Source: Candidatus Binatia bacterium (lineage in GTDB: Bacteria > Desulfobacterota > Binatia > HRBIN30). From it: a DNA stretch of 64,000 bases. The stretch covers positions 167,183 through 231,182 of the forward strand of contig BPIR01000004.1 of NCBI GenBank assembly GCA_026004215.1, written 5' to 3'. This document shows positions 27,343 through 36,033 of this stretch, one piece after another (the first letter of the stretch is position 1; each line of letters starts with the position of its first letter). Below the pieces are notes generated by a model. That model did not search any database and was not told the DNA's origin. It saw only the letters and a program-made list of their open reading frames with translations. A program made the translations under genes and the position numbers.

Positions 27343-28740
27343 ATGACGCACCAGCGTATGGAAGGTCGGCTTACGGAGCCGGAACTTATGGAGGCGGTGG
27401 CCAAGGGAGAAATTGATACTGTGTTGACCGTCTTCCCCGACTTGTACGGGCGCCTGGTGGGCAAAAGAATCGCTGGCCGGTTTTTTTGCGAGGAGGTGGC
27501 TCGCGAAGGAATGCATGCGTGCGATTACTTGCTCGCCTGCGATATGGAAATGGATCCCGTTCCCGGTTACCGCTTCGCGTCGTGGGATCAGGGGTACGGA
27601 GACGTCCGCTGTGTGCCTGATTTAGGGTCTTTACGGCGCGCAAGTTGGCTCGATCGCACCGCGATAGTCATTTGTGATGTTGTCAGCGACGAAACCGGAC
27701 TGCCAGTCGCTGTTGCCCCGCGCTCGATCTTGCGGCGACAGGTGGAAAGGGCGGCCACCAAGGGGCTTCGACCTATGGGAGCCTCGGAACTCGAGTTCTT
27801 CGTACTCCGGGAGACATACGAGTCGGCCAAGCAAAAACACTTCGAGGGACTCGACACCTTCGGCTGGTACATCGAGGATTACCATACGCTGCAAGGCTTC
27901 AAGGTCGAACCATTGGTCGGGGCAATTCGCCGCCACTTGGAGGCCTCGGGAATACCGGTGGAATTTTCAAAAGGTGAGTGGGGGCCAGGCCAACACGAAA
28001 TCAATGTACGCTACGCAGATTTTCTCGAAATGGCGGATCGCCATGTGATTTACAAGCAGCTCGCCAAGGAGCTAGCCATCGAACACAACTTGGCCGTAAC
28101 GTTTATGGCCAAGTTCGATGAACGACACGCCGGGAGTTCCATGCACTTGCATTCCAGTCTTTGGTCCATCGATGGCAACGAGCCACTGTTTGCCGGGCCA
28201 CCGCCGGTGGATGGCGACCTAAGTCGTCTGCCCGAGCTCTTCCGATGGTGGTTGGGCGGACTCATCCATCATGCTCGCGCATGTACGCTTTTGTTCGCGC
28301 CGTACGTCAATTCGTACAAGCGGTTTCGAGCGGGGTCGTTCGCACCCACCAGCATCGCTTGGTCGTACGATAACCGCACCGCCGGTTTCCGGGTCGTCGG
28401 GCACGGGAAGTCTCTCCGCGTCGAGTGCCGCATTCCTGGGGCGGATGCCAATCCGTACCTGGCTTTTGCTGCCACGCTTGCTGCCGGCCTCGATGGTATC
28501 GAGAAACAAATCGAGCCCCCGCCCATGTTCCGCGGCGACGCCTACGCCGCGGCCACGCTGCCTACGGTCCCACGGAGTCTGCCGGAAGCAATCGAAGCTT
28601 TCGAAAGCTCCAGCCTGTTTCACGAGGCATTCGGGGAGGATGTGGTGGAGCATCTTGTGCATTTTGCACGTACAGAACAGCGGAAGTTCGAGGAGACGGT
28701 GACCTCCTGGGAACGCCAGCGCTACCTCGAACGAGCGTAG
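27343..28740 (+). CDS. Glutamine-synthetase-family gamma-glutamyl-amine ligase (PuuA-like)
   Basis: A 465-residue glutamine-synthetase-fold enzyme. ASELEFFVL, GPGQHEINVRYADFLEMADRH, GSSMHLHSSLW and RVECRIPGADANPYLAFAA carry the expected metal, glutamate and ATP residues. DLYGRLVGKRI near the N-terminus and the divergent GSSMH loop fit the gamma-glutamylpolyamine/ethanolamide synthetase branch rather than GlnA, which glutamylates an amine with ATP. The next genes (gamma-glutamyl hydrolase, SDR, aldehyde dehydrogenase) fit a gamma-glutamylated amine catabolic route. ATG 27343 is taken, and ATG 27358 is an alternative. No GlnA-type adenylylation tyrosine motif is evident. Confidence 0.9.
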   Translation: MTHQRMEGRLTEPELMEAVAKGEIDTVLTVFPDLYGRLVGKRIAGRFFCEEVAREGMHACDYLLACDMEMDPVPGYRFASWDQGYGDVRCVPDLGSLRRASWLDRTAIVICDVVSDETGLPVAVAPRSILRRQVERAATKGLRPMGASELEFFVLRETYESAKQKHFEGLDTFGWYIEDYHTLQGFKVEPLVGAIRRHLEASGIPVEFSKGEWGPGQHEINVRYADFLEMADRHVIYKQLAKELAIEHNLAVTFMAKFDERHAGSSMHLHSSLWSIDGNEPLFAGPPPVDGDLSRLPELFRWWLGGLIHHARACTLLFAPYVNSYKRFRAGSFAPTSIAWSYDNRTAGFRVVGHGKSLRVECRIPGADANPYLAFAATLAAGLDGIEKQIEPPPMFRGDAYAAATLPTVPRSLPEAIEAFESSSLFHEAFGEDVVEHLVHFARTEQRKFEETVTSWERQRYLERA

Positions 28741-28747
28741 ACAAGCG

Positions 28748-29491
28748 ATGAAAAACCGACCGATCATTGGAATTACCTCGTACGCACGAGATCAATCCGA
28801 ACTGCCGTCTTTTAGCTTACCCGCGGGTTACGCGGATCAAATCGCCGACGCAGGAGGCATCCCGGTTGTCCTGCCGCCCGTCATCCCCGATCCGGCAACA
28901 GTTCTCGACCGGCTGGATGGCTTGCTGCTTTCCGGTGGTGGCGACGTTTCCCCAGAGAGCTACGGCGGAGAACACCACGAGACTGTTTATTCGGTTAGTG
29001 AGGAGCGGGATCAATTTGAATTCGCGTTGCTGCGCGCTGCACTGGAGCGAAAAGAGCTTCCGATCCTTTGCATATGTCGTGGACTACAGGTGCTGAATGT
29101 GGTGCAGGGTGGTACGCTCCATGAGCACTTACCAGACTTCTTGGGTGACGCCGTGCCGCATCGCTTGCCCCCGCGCCAGACGAGTCGCCACCTCGTCAGG
29201 TTGGAGCCTCGAAGTCGCCTCGGTCAAATATTCAGCACGGATAAACTCGAGGTGCTTTCTTGGCATCACCAAGGGATTGATCGCCTTGGTACAGGCTTGC
29301 GTGCAGTGGGCTGGTCGGATGATGGTTTGATTGAAGCAGTGGAACAACAAGACCACCCGTGGTGCTTGGCTGTGCAGTGGCATCCCGAAATGGATCCAAC
29401 GGATCATCTTCAGCGGCGTCTTTTTCAAGCGTTTGTAATGGCCGCCGCGCAAAACGGAAGGAGTAAAGATGGCCGGAAGGCTTGCAGGTAA
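28748..29491 (+). CDS. Gamma-glutamyl-gamma-aminobutyrate hydrolase-like class I amidotransferase (PuuD-like)
   Basis: A 247-residue peptidase C26 protein. RPIIGITSYARD is the family opening, LLLSGGGDVSPESYGG the oxyanion strand, ILCICRGLQVLNVVQGGTLHEHL holds the nucleophilic Cys, and LAVQWHPEMD the catalytic His and Glu. It should release glutamate from a gamma-glutamyl product of the neighbouring pathway in the cytoplasm. It lies 7 bases after the GS-like gene, and its 3' end overlaps the SDR gene by 23 bases, so the genes are co-transcribed. Confidence 0.92.
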   Translation: MKNRPIIGITSYARDQSELPSFSLPAGYADQIADAGGIPVVLPPVIPDPATVLDRLDGLLLSGGGDVSPESYGGEHHETVYSVSEERDQFEFALLRAALERKELPILCICRGLQVLNVVQGGTLHEHLPDFLGDAVPHRLPPRQTSRHLVRLEPRSRLGQIFSTDKLEVLSWHHQGIDRLGTGLRAVGWSDDGLIEAVEQQDHPWCLAVQWHPEMDPTDHLQRRLFQAFVMAAAQNGRSKDGRKACR

Positions 29492-30248
29492 GATTGCCCT
29501 GATTACCGGTGCTGCCGGAGGCATCGGAAGAGCGACCGCGCTCCGCTTTTGCGAGGAGGGAGCACGCGTCCTGCTTGTGGACCGCGTTCGGGCCGCCCTG
29601 GAAGAGCTCGTTGCAGAGCTCCGCGAGGCCGACGCCGAGGTGGAGTGCTTCGAGGCCGATGTGGCGTGCGAAGAGGATTGTCAGGCAATGGTCCGACGGT
29701 GCCAGGAGCGCTTCGGAGGCCTGCATGTTCTATTTAACAATGCGGGAATTTTTCCGGACGAAGACGGTTCCGTTACGGATACCAGCGCGGAGGTTTTAGA
29801 CCGCGTGCTTGCCGTCAACGTGAAGGGCGTTTTTTTTGGCTGTAAACACGGCATTCCTGCGTTACTTCGCTCCGGAGGTGGTTCGATCATCAATACGGCC
29901 TCATTTGTCGCGCTGATGGGGGCTGCAACATCTCAAAGCGCGTATACAGCCTCGAAAGGAGCAGTCTTATCGCTGACACGAGAGATCGCGGTGGAGTACG
30001 CGCGCAAGGGCATCCGCGCCAACGCTCTGTGCCCGGGCCCGGTGAACACTCCTTTGCTTCAATCACTGCTGGCTGACCCTGGGCGGCGGGCGAGAAGGCT
30101 CGTACACATCCCGATGGGACGCCTGGCCGAAGCCGAGGAGATTGCCCACGCAGTGGTCTTTCTGGCGTCGGACGAATCTTCGTATATCACGGGCACCGCA
30201 TTTTTGGTCGATGGTGGCATCACTGCTGCGTACGTCACTCCGGAATGA
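29469..30248 (+). CDS. Short-chain dehydrogenase/reductase
   Basis: A 259-residue classical SDR. The cofactor motif is TGAAGGIG, with an Asp after the second strand (LLVDR) favouring NAD(H), then NNAG. The catalytic Ser is in NTASFVAL and the Tyr-Lys in SAYTASKGA. NALCPGPVNTPLL and the C-terminal ITGTAFLVDGG are typical. Lying between a gamma-glutamyl hydrolase and an aldehyde dehydrogenase, it is a candidate for oxidising the alcohol of a gamma-glutamylated amino alcohol to the aldehyde; this is inferred from context only. AAGGAG about 10 bases upstream supports ATG 29469. Confidence 0.92.
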   Translation: MAGRLAGKIALITGAAGGIGRATALRFCEEGARVLLVDRVRAALEELVAELREADAEVECFEADVACEEDCQAMVRRCQERFGGLHVLFNNAGIFPDEDGSVTDTSAEVLDRVLAVNVKGVFFGCKHGIPALLRSGGGSIINTASFVALMGAATSQSAYTASKGAVLSLTREIAVEYARKGIRANALCPGPVNTPLLQSLLADPGRRARRLVHIPMGRLAEAEEIAHAVVFLASDESSYITGTAFLVDGGITAAYVTPE

Positions 30249-30258
30249 GAGGGCAGAC

Positions 30259-31680
30259 GTGGAAAAGTTGATCATAGGAGCCAGACGGATAGGGGGAAGC
30301 AACGCGATCACAGTGATCGAGCCGGCCAGAGGTGAGCCGTTCGCGGAAGTTGCCGCCGCCTCTGTCGGCGATCTGGATGCTGCTGTGGCAGAGGCCAAAA
30401 AGGCATTCGGGATGTGGTCTAGTTTGACAGCCGTCGCCCGCGCCGAGCTCCTTTATCGTTTTGCCGACGTGGTTCGAGCTCACGCGGAGGAGCTGGCGGT
30501 GTTGGAGGCGAGAAACGTAGGCAAGCCGATTGTAGACGCGCGTTGGGAGGCCAATCACGTAGTAGAAACAATCCGTTATTATGCCGCGGCTGCAGATAAG
30601 TTCTTTGGCCACACGATCCCAGTGCAGAAAGGCGGGCTCGATCTTACTATTCACGTTCCCCTGGGCGTCGTCGGGCTGATTGTCCCCTGGAACTTCCCGA
30701 TGATGATCGCCACGTGGAAATTTGCCCCTGCGCTCGCTTGTGGCAACACTGTGGTGCTCAAGCCGGCGAGCTTGACGCCGCTGACCGCGTTGCGTTTGGG
30801 CGAGCTGGCTTTGGAAGCTGGTATCCCTCCGGGAGTGTTCAACGTCGTTCCTGGAGCGGGTGCCGAGATCGGTCAGCGTTTGGTTACGCACCCAGACGTC
30901 GCAAAGATCGGTTTTACCGGCGAGACCGCCACAGGTAGAGCGATCATGGCGGCGGCCGCGCAGCAAATCAAACGGGTGGGGCTAGAGCTGGGTGGAAAGT
31001 CCCCCAACATCATCTTCGCTGATGTGGATATTGAGCTGGCTGCGCGCGAGGCGGCTGCCTCGGTTTTCGCAAACGCCGGTCAGGATTGTTGCGCCCGCTC
31101 GCGCATACTGATCGAACGCTCTGCTCATGAGCGCTTCTTGGAAGCGTTCGTGGCAGTGACACAGAAGCTGGTTGTCGGCGATCCCTTGGATACGCGCACA
31201 CAAATGGGCCCCCTGATCTCCGAACGCCAGCGTCAGACCTCGGAGGAGTACATCGCCATTGGCGAGCGGGAAGGCGCGCGGCGGGTCTGTGGGGGAGAGC
31301 GGCTCCCACGAGCTGGTTACTTTCTGTCACCGGCGGTTCTCGACGGTGGGCGGCCCGGGATGCGGGTAGTGGAGGAAGAAATTTTCGGACCGGTAGCGGT
31401 CGTGATGACGTTCGACGCAGAGGACGAGGCAATCGAGCTTGCGAACAACACAATCTACGGTCTATCGGGTTCGCTTTGGACCAACGACATCAAGCGAGCC
31501 TTGCGTGTGGCCCAGGCGTTGCGAACAGGCGTACTGTCAGTGAACTCATCGAGCAGCGTGCACTTGCAAGCCCCATTTGGGGGGATGAAACAATCGGGTT
31601 TAGGTCGCGAGTTGGGCATGCACGCCCTCGAACAATACAGCGAGGTCCGCAACATTTACTTCGAAACGCGAACAACTTAG
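30259..31680 (+). CDS. NAD(P)-dependent aldehyde dehydrogenase (PuuC/BetB-like)
   Basis: A 473-residue aldehyde dehydrogenase. PWNFPMMIATWKFAPALACGN binds cofactor, GFTGETATGR is the Rossmann turn, LELGGKSPNIIF supplies the general-base Glu, and NAGQDCCARSR holds the nucleophilic Cys. EEEIFGPVAVVMTF and FGGMKQSGLGRELG complete the family pattern. It probably oxidises the gamma-glutamyl aldehyde made by its neighbours. GTG 30259 is preferred because GAGAGGG (30246-30252) precedes it by 6 bases and the homologous region begins just after; the frame is open further upstream within the SDR gene. It ends the cluster 27 bases before tRNA-Leu. Confidence 0.93.
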   Translation: MEKLIIGARRIGGSNAITVIEPARGEPFAEVAAASVGDLDAAVAEAKKAFGMWSSLTAVARAELLYRFADVVRAHAEELAVLEARNVGKPIVDARWEANHVVETIRYYAAAADKFFGHTIPVQKGGLDLTIHVPLGVVGLIVPWNFPMMIATWKFAPALACGNTVVLKPASLTPLTALRLGELALEAGIPPGVFNVVPGAGAEIGQRLVTHPDVAKIGFTGETATGRAIMAAAAQQIKRVGLELGGKSPNIIFADVDIELAAREAAASVFANAGQDCCARSRILIERSAHERFLEAFVAVTQKLVVGDPLDTRTQMGPLISERQRQTSEEYIAIGEREGARRVCGGERLPRAGYFLSPAVLDGGRPGMRVVEEEIFGPVAVVMTFDAEDEAIELANNTIYGLSGSLWTNDIKRALRVAQALRTGVLSVNSSSSVHLQAPFGGMKQSGLGRELGMHALEQYSEVRNIYFETRTT

Positions 31681-31707
31681 GTTCTGTCGCTGGAGAGCAA
31701 CCAAAGA

Positions 31708-31791
31708 GCCGGGGTGGTGGAAGCGGCAGACACAAGGGACTTAAAATCCCTTGGGGTTTTCCCCGTGCGGGTTCAAATCCCGCCCCCGGCA
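31708..31791 (+). tRNA. tRNA-Leu (anticodon TAA)
   Basis: The acceptor arms GCCGGGG (31708-31714) and CCCCGGC (31784-31790) pair perfectly, with discriminator A at 31791. The anticodon stem AGGGA/TCCCT encloses loop CTTAAAA with anticodon TAA at 31742-31744. A long variable arm (GGGG-TTTT-CCCC) marks a class II leucine tRNA, and the T arm reads GCGGGTTCAAATCCCGC. CCA is not encoded. It lies 27 bases after the aldehyde dehydrogenase stop and about 100 bases before a repeat array. Confidence 0.97.
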
Positions 31792-31887
31792 TCCGAGATC
31801 GGAGACCAGCTTGGGGGTCCATACTTTGCGCGGCCCGCATGCCTCTCTCCGGGCTCGCTATGCCCCTTCCGTTTCCTGCTCGTTTCT

Positions 31888-32221
31888 GGACACCCACTTA
31901 ATTCCGAGCCACAAACGGACAAAACAGGACAAAACGGGAGACAAAACGGGACACCCACTTATTCGTTGTTTTTACCTTTGCGAGTCGGTCCCGAAAAACG
32001 ATGGATGGTCCCCGTCGTTCACGAGCGTCACGGGCCTCCGAGCGCACCGCCTTGGCCTGACACCGACCCCAGGGGACGGTAACACGTTCCGCACACGGCA
32101 GTAGGAGGCAGGAAAACCGACAAAAGGGACACCCACGCGAAGAGGAAAAGAGAATAGGAAGGAGGATAAAAAGGAGGATAAAAAGAAAAGAAAAGAGGAT
32201 AAAAAGGACACCCACCGAAGG
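31888..32221 (+). repeat. GGACACCCAC array, forward, 4 copies
   Basis: Exact cores start at 31888, 31949, 32127 and 32207. Flanks upstream share ACAAAACGGG or AAAAGG. Behind the cores are TTAATTCC, TTATTCG, GCGAAGAGG and CGAAGG, so the T-tract is partly lost. Confidence 0.8.
32137..32212 (+). repeat. A/G-rich tract with GGATAAAAA repeats
   Basis: An almost uninterrupted purine run on the + strand, with GAGGATAAAAA-type units repeated three times and ending directly in a GGACACCCAC core. Confidence 0.7.
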
Positions 32222-32913
32222 TGATGTGGACGTCTGTGACGGGATGGCGCTCCCGTCCTTTGTTGGGAGGGTTGAACGTGCCAAATGTGGATCGCCGTGA
32301 GACCCGGGGAAGGCCGTAGCAATGTGAGCCTCCTGGAGTGCCTGCTCGATGCTGGTAGGAGACACCAAGGTGAGGGGTCGAAGTCGGTGCAACGGCTGCC
32401 CCTACTGAAGGGCCCTTAGGCAAGACGATGGTGCAATAATTCATTTGCCGGGCCGCTCGGGTGTTGATGCCCCCGTTCAAGATCTGGTTTTCAGTTTGGC
32501 ATTGGATACCACGGTTCGACCCTCTGGCTGGGCCCGGTAACACCCTTTTAGTGCTTAGGATTCGCGCAGCGGTCTCTCGTTTGCGCTCGGGGTGCACAGA
32601 GAGCGGCTGGTGATCCTCGTCGGTGGAAGTACGGCTGGCCGGTCGCGGCTCGGTTCTTTCACGGAGACAGCCTCGGCCACGCACGCGGCCAATTACGTGG
32701 ATGTCCCCTTTTCGATTCTGTTTCAGCTCTGCTGTTTCGACTCTGTTCAGGTCGTTTAGATGCTGTTTGAGGCTGCTTGCGTGTCCAGAGGCATCTGAAG
32801 CGTTTACTTCCGCCCCTTAATTCCACAGCGGGCAGACCCCGCGGGGCATTGGGCCTCCTCCTTCATGTCCTTTCCCCGGGGGTGAGTTGCGCAGCTTCCA
32901 CTGTGCCTGATTT

Positions 32914-33415
32914 CGTGGGTGTCCTGTTTGGATGCTGTTTGGATGGCCTGTTGGGTAAGGTGCGCGTCCCGTTTGCAGACCGTTCGGATACAAAAAAGTG
33001 GATGTCCTGTTTCTGCTACTTCTACCAGGACGCCTAAGAGTGGGTGTCCCGTTTCTACCCGGTCCGACTATTCTGGTGTTTCTATTTCGTGGGTGTCCCA
33101 CAAGAATGGGGTCTCGTAGGAGGGTACCATAGGAATGCCAGATGAAGGCCGTTTGAATGGCGCGCTCCTGTCCCACCCCTATTAAGTGGGTGTCCCGGTT
33201 GGATATCTCCCGGTTGGATGTCAAAAGTGGGTGTCCCGGAAGGATGTCCCGGTTGGATGCTCCCGGTTGGATATCCCGTTCGGAGGCCGTTCGGATACGT
33301 ACGAGTGGATGTCCCGTTTCTACCGCTTAAGTGGGTGTCCCGTATGGATGCCGTCTGAATGCCATCTGAATGCCATCTGAATGGCTGCCCCGATTAAGTG
33401 GGTGTCCCGTTTCGC
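32914..33415 (-). repeat. GTGGGTGTCC array, reverse, 7 exact copies, 2 variants and nested short tandems
   Basis: Exact cores lie at 32915, 33040, 33089, 33187, 33227, 33331 and 33398. GTGGATGTCC variants lie at 32998 and 33304. Between them CGGTTGGAT occurs four times (33196, 33211, 33250, 33264) and an 11-bp unit GCC(A/G)TCTGAAT three times in direct tandem (33350-33382). It is the largest cluster in the window and the last. Confidence 0.87.
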
Positions 33416-33549
33416 ATCCCGTTTCGCAGCGGTTGCGTATTGATGCTGATCGCTCCTCGCGTCGCGTCGTGGCTGGGGATACGGATTATATGAACTCACC
33501 CGATCGAGGCTTCTGGATTGCCGGGAGTCGTCCTCGGGGCCTTAGGTTT

Positions 33550-35655
33550 TCACTCCGCTCTGCGAGAATCGCTCGTCCGGTGACCGGCGGCATTGGCGGG
33601 TGATGCGTTGGCCGTGTGGGGCGCATGCCGCGCCTCCGAGGGCACGCAGCCCTGAAGAGCCATTCGAACCGCGTCCACGATCTCCTCGATAGTGACCCCG
33701 CCGTCGCCGTCCCGGTCGCCAGCGGGACAGCTCTGCACCGAAAAGGTACCCAACGCGATGCGAACCAGCAGGATGAGCTCATCGATGTTGACACTGTGAT
33801 CGGCGTCACAGTCCCCCGTGCAAACGGGAGTCGTTGGGGTAGGAGTGGAAGACGCGTCCGCCGAAGGAGTCACCCCTGGGGATTCCATCACCGCTGGCGT
33901 TGGTGTCGGTGTGGCCGTCGCTGCAACACCCGCGTCCGTCGGTGTCGGCGTTGGCGTCGAGATGCTTGTGCTCGTGGGCGTCGGACTCCGCGGCCAAGAG
34001 CAGTGGTCTTCCGGGAGACTGCATGAAACAGGTTCCACGACGGTGAGCAGCGCATCCGCTGCTACCGGTTGAAGGTCCTGGGTTATGCCACTCGGCCACT
34101 GTACTTCCACCCTCTCCACGCTTGCGCCGGGACCAAGGCCAAAGTGTACGACGCCACTGCCGTTTTGGGCAAAGTACGTGCTGCTAGCGGATACTTCTTG
34201 CACCAGTCGCCGGCCGCTCGTCGCGACGACCGTGATCCAGGAACCAATCCCATAGGAGTTTGAAACTCGCCCGCGCAGTTGCACAGCAAGCCACGGGTTT
34301 TGGTTGCCACCGTCGTTGCGAAACAAAAGGGGCAAAACACCGTGATCGTGAGTTACGAGGAGGTCGAGGTCGCCATCCCGGTCATAATCGAACGCCACCA
34401 AGCCCTGCCCCGCACCGCGATCGAAAAACCCTACCTGTGCAGCAATCTCCTCAAAGGTCCCGTCGCCGGAGTTTCGCCAGAAACGCGCCGGGTCTGTGAG
34501 AAAGGGCGTAAGATCCACTGGGCCGAATTCCCGTTCTGCGTACGCATCCCCCTCCCCGACAACGATGCCATTGACCATTGCCAAGTCGTGGTCGCCATCA
34601 TTGTCGAAATCCAGGGCTGTGGTCCCCCAGCCCCAAAAACCATTGCGCACCCCAGCCGCATCCGTGCGGTCTTCAAAACGCCGGTCGCCGACGTAACGAT
34701 AAAGCCGATTGCCCGTGCCACGTTCGCTGCCGGCAAGGTAAATGGAGGTCACGAACCAGTCGAGCCATCCGTCACCATCGAAATCCGCAGTTACAGCCCC
34801 CATGCCGTACTCGTCGGTACCCACGCCGGCTGCCTCCGTGACGTCGGTGAATGTGCCGTCGCCGTTGTTCCAAAATAGCCGGCTTTGATGAAAATCCGAT
34901 GCAACGGCAAGCTCCGGAAATCCATCTCTGTCGAAGTCCGTAAAGCGTGGCGTGAACGGAAAAATCCCTGGCTGCGATCCCGGAACAGTGTCGAGCGCAA
35001 CCCCGGCACTCAGGGTGACGTCGTCAAAGTAGCCAGGTGCCCGCACTCCACGATTGCGAAACAAATGGCTCACTGGCGGTGCGACCGGAGGTGCAAACAA
35101 GGAGGACCAGACTTCAGTGACGAAGATGTCCAGGAAGCCGTCCTGATCGTAGTCGCCAAACGAAACACTGCGACCTAACGCCGCCGTGTCTACTCGCACT
35201 CCTCTCTGTTCCCCTTCTTCGCGCAAACGACACCGGCCATCGTTGATGAACAGCCAATGGCGAGCCTGAGCGTAGCCGGTCACAAAGAGATCTAGGTCGC
35301 CATCATTGTCGACATCGCCAAATGCAGCACCGCGGCCGGTGACGAAATCGCTTTGTGCATGCGCGGCGAGATTGGCCTCTGCCGTGAAGTCCTCGAATGT
35401 ACCGTCGCCACGGTTGCGATAGAGGAAATGCTCCGCATACGCGGGAAAGTAAACGTCCAACCAGCCATCGTTGTCGCAGTCTCCTACAGCGGCGCCGCCT
35501 GTGAGCAACGGCTGATCCGTGCGCTGGTAAATCGGAAACGCTGTGGAACCAAGCTCGGTGAAGGTCACCGGGGCAGTTGCCGCGAAGCATGGCGACGCAA
35601 CGAGACAAAACAGTGTCGAGAGAGATCGCGAAATCCGCAACCGGAACGCGTCCAT
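33550..35655 (-). CDS. Secreted FG-GAP/VCBS protein with ASPIC/UnbV domain and dockerin-like tail
   Basis: A 701-residue exported protein. Residues 1-25 are a signal peptide ending FAAT. About 45-450 hold repeated FG-GAP/VCBS calcium-binding blades (DCDNDGWLDVYFPAY, DVDNDGDLDLFVTGY, DYDQDGFLDIFVTEV, DFDNDGDHDLAMVNG, DYDRDGDLDLLVTHD). About 455-525 form an ASPIC/UnbV domain (NPWLAVQLRG, VHFGLGPGASVERVEVQWPSG). A Thr-Pro-Ser linker (about 535-600) leads to a dockerin-like pair of calcium loops (GDCDADHSVNIDELILLV and GDRDGDGGVTIEEIVDAV). It is likely a surface or extracellular adhesion or scaffolding protein. It is convergent with the repeat island and divergent from mscL. Confidence 0.9.
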   Translation of the reverse strand: MDAFRLRISRSLSTLFCLVASPCFAATAPVTFTELGSTAFPIYQRTDQPLLTGGAAVGDCDNDGWLDVYFPAYAEHFLYRNRGDGTFEDFTAEANLAAHAQSDFVTGRGAAFGDVDNDGDLDLFVTGYAQARHWLFINDGRCRLREEGEQRGVRVDTAALGRSVSFGDYDQDGFLDIFVTEVWSSLFAPPVAPPVSHLFRNRGVRAPGYFDDVTLSAGVALDTVPGSQPGIFPFTPRFTDFDRDGFPELAVASDFHQSRLFWNNGDGTFTDVTEAAGVGTDEYGMGAVTADFDGDGWLDWFVTSIYLAGSERGTGNRLYRYVGDRRFEDRTDAAGVRNGFWGWGTTALDFDNDGDHDLAMVNGIVVGEGDAYAEREFGPVDLTPFLTDPARFWRNSGDGTFEEIAAQVGFFDRGAGQGLVAFDYDRDGDLDLLVTHDHGVLPLLFRNDGGNQNPWLAVQLRGRVSNSYGIGSWITVVATSGRRLVQEVSASSTYFAQNGSGVVHFGLGPGASVERVEVQWPSGITQDLQPVAADALLTVVEPVSCSLPEDHCSWPRSPTPTSTSISTPTPTPTDAGVAATATPTPTPAVMESPGVTPSADASSTPTPTTPVCTGDCDADHSVNIDELILLVRIALGTFSVQSCPAGDRDGDGGVTIEEIVDAVRMALQGCVPSEARHAPHTANASPANAAGHRTSDSRRAE

Positions 35656-36033
35656 CTTCGTTACCCATATGCCCTCAGCGTGAACGGAAGCAAGGGTGTG
35701 AGCGAGCGTGCAGCCCCGGCCTTCGACACGCGGAGAACTCCCCTAGGGCTTGGAGCATCGGCAATTGCGGCCGTCAGCGCCATGGCTGCGGGAGCCGATT
35801 CGGGAGTTCATCACCCTTGCGAGGGCCGCAAAATCTCACGGCACGGCATCTCGCTACGGCGTGGGCTGCGGGCGGGTTCCTTCGGTCCTCTGCTTGCTAC
35901 TGGGATTGGCTCGGTCCACGACATTGCATGGTGCCATCCGATCCGATCACAGCGAGAGAAACGCCAGTGCTGTAAGCGCAGACCGGCAGCTTCGCTAGAG
36001 TCGTGAGGACAACCAACCGGGAGGAGGTGAAGC
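35656..36033. other. Intergenic region between divergent FG-GAP and mscL genes
   Basis: Must hold promoters for both divergent genes, but no consensus -35/-10 pair is convincing. No repeats are seen. Confidence 0.5.
36020..36029 (+). promoter_or_regulatory. Strong ribosome binding site for mscL
   Basis: GGAGGAGGTG lies 4 bases before GTG 36034 and supports that unusual start codon. Confidence 0.75.

Larger units (their letters stand above)
31792..33549. other. 1.8-kb noncoding island between facing repeat arrays, with purine tract
   Basis: Forward copies (31888-32221) and reverse copies (32914-33415) enclose about 0.7 kb with no credible gene. Within the forward array lies a nearly pure A/G tract (about 32137-32212) with repeated GGATAAAAA. 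No second copy of the tRNA 3' end is seen, so there is no sign of a tRNA attachment-site pair. This island is the rightmost place where the GGACACCCAC family occurs. Confidence 0.6.

Noticed and set aside
31708..33415. tRNA-Leu as attachment site of an integrated element
   Set aside because: No second copy of the tRNA 3' end and no integrase gene in the window.
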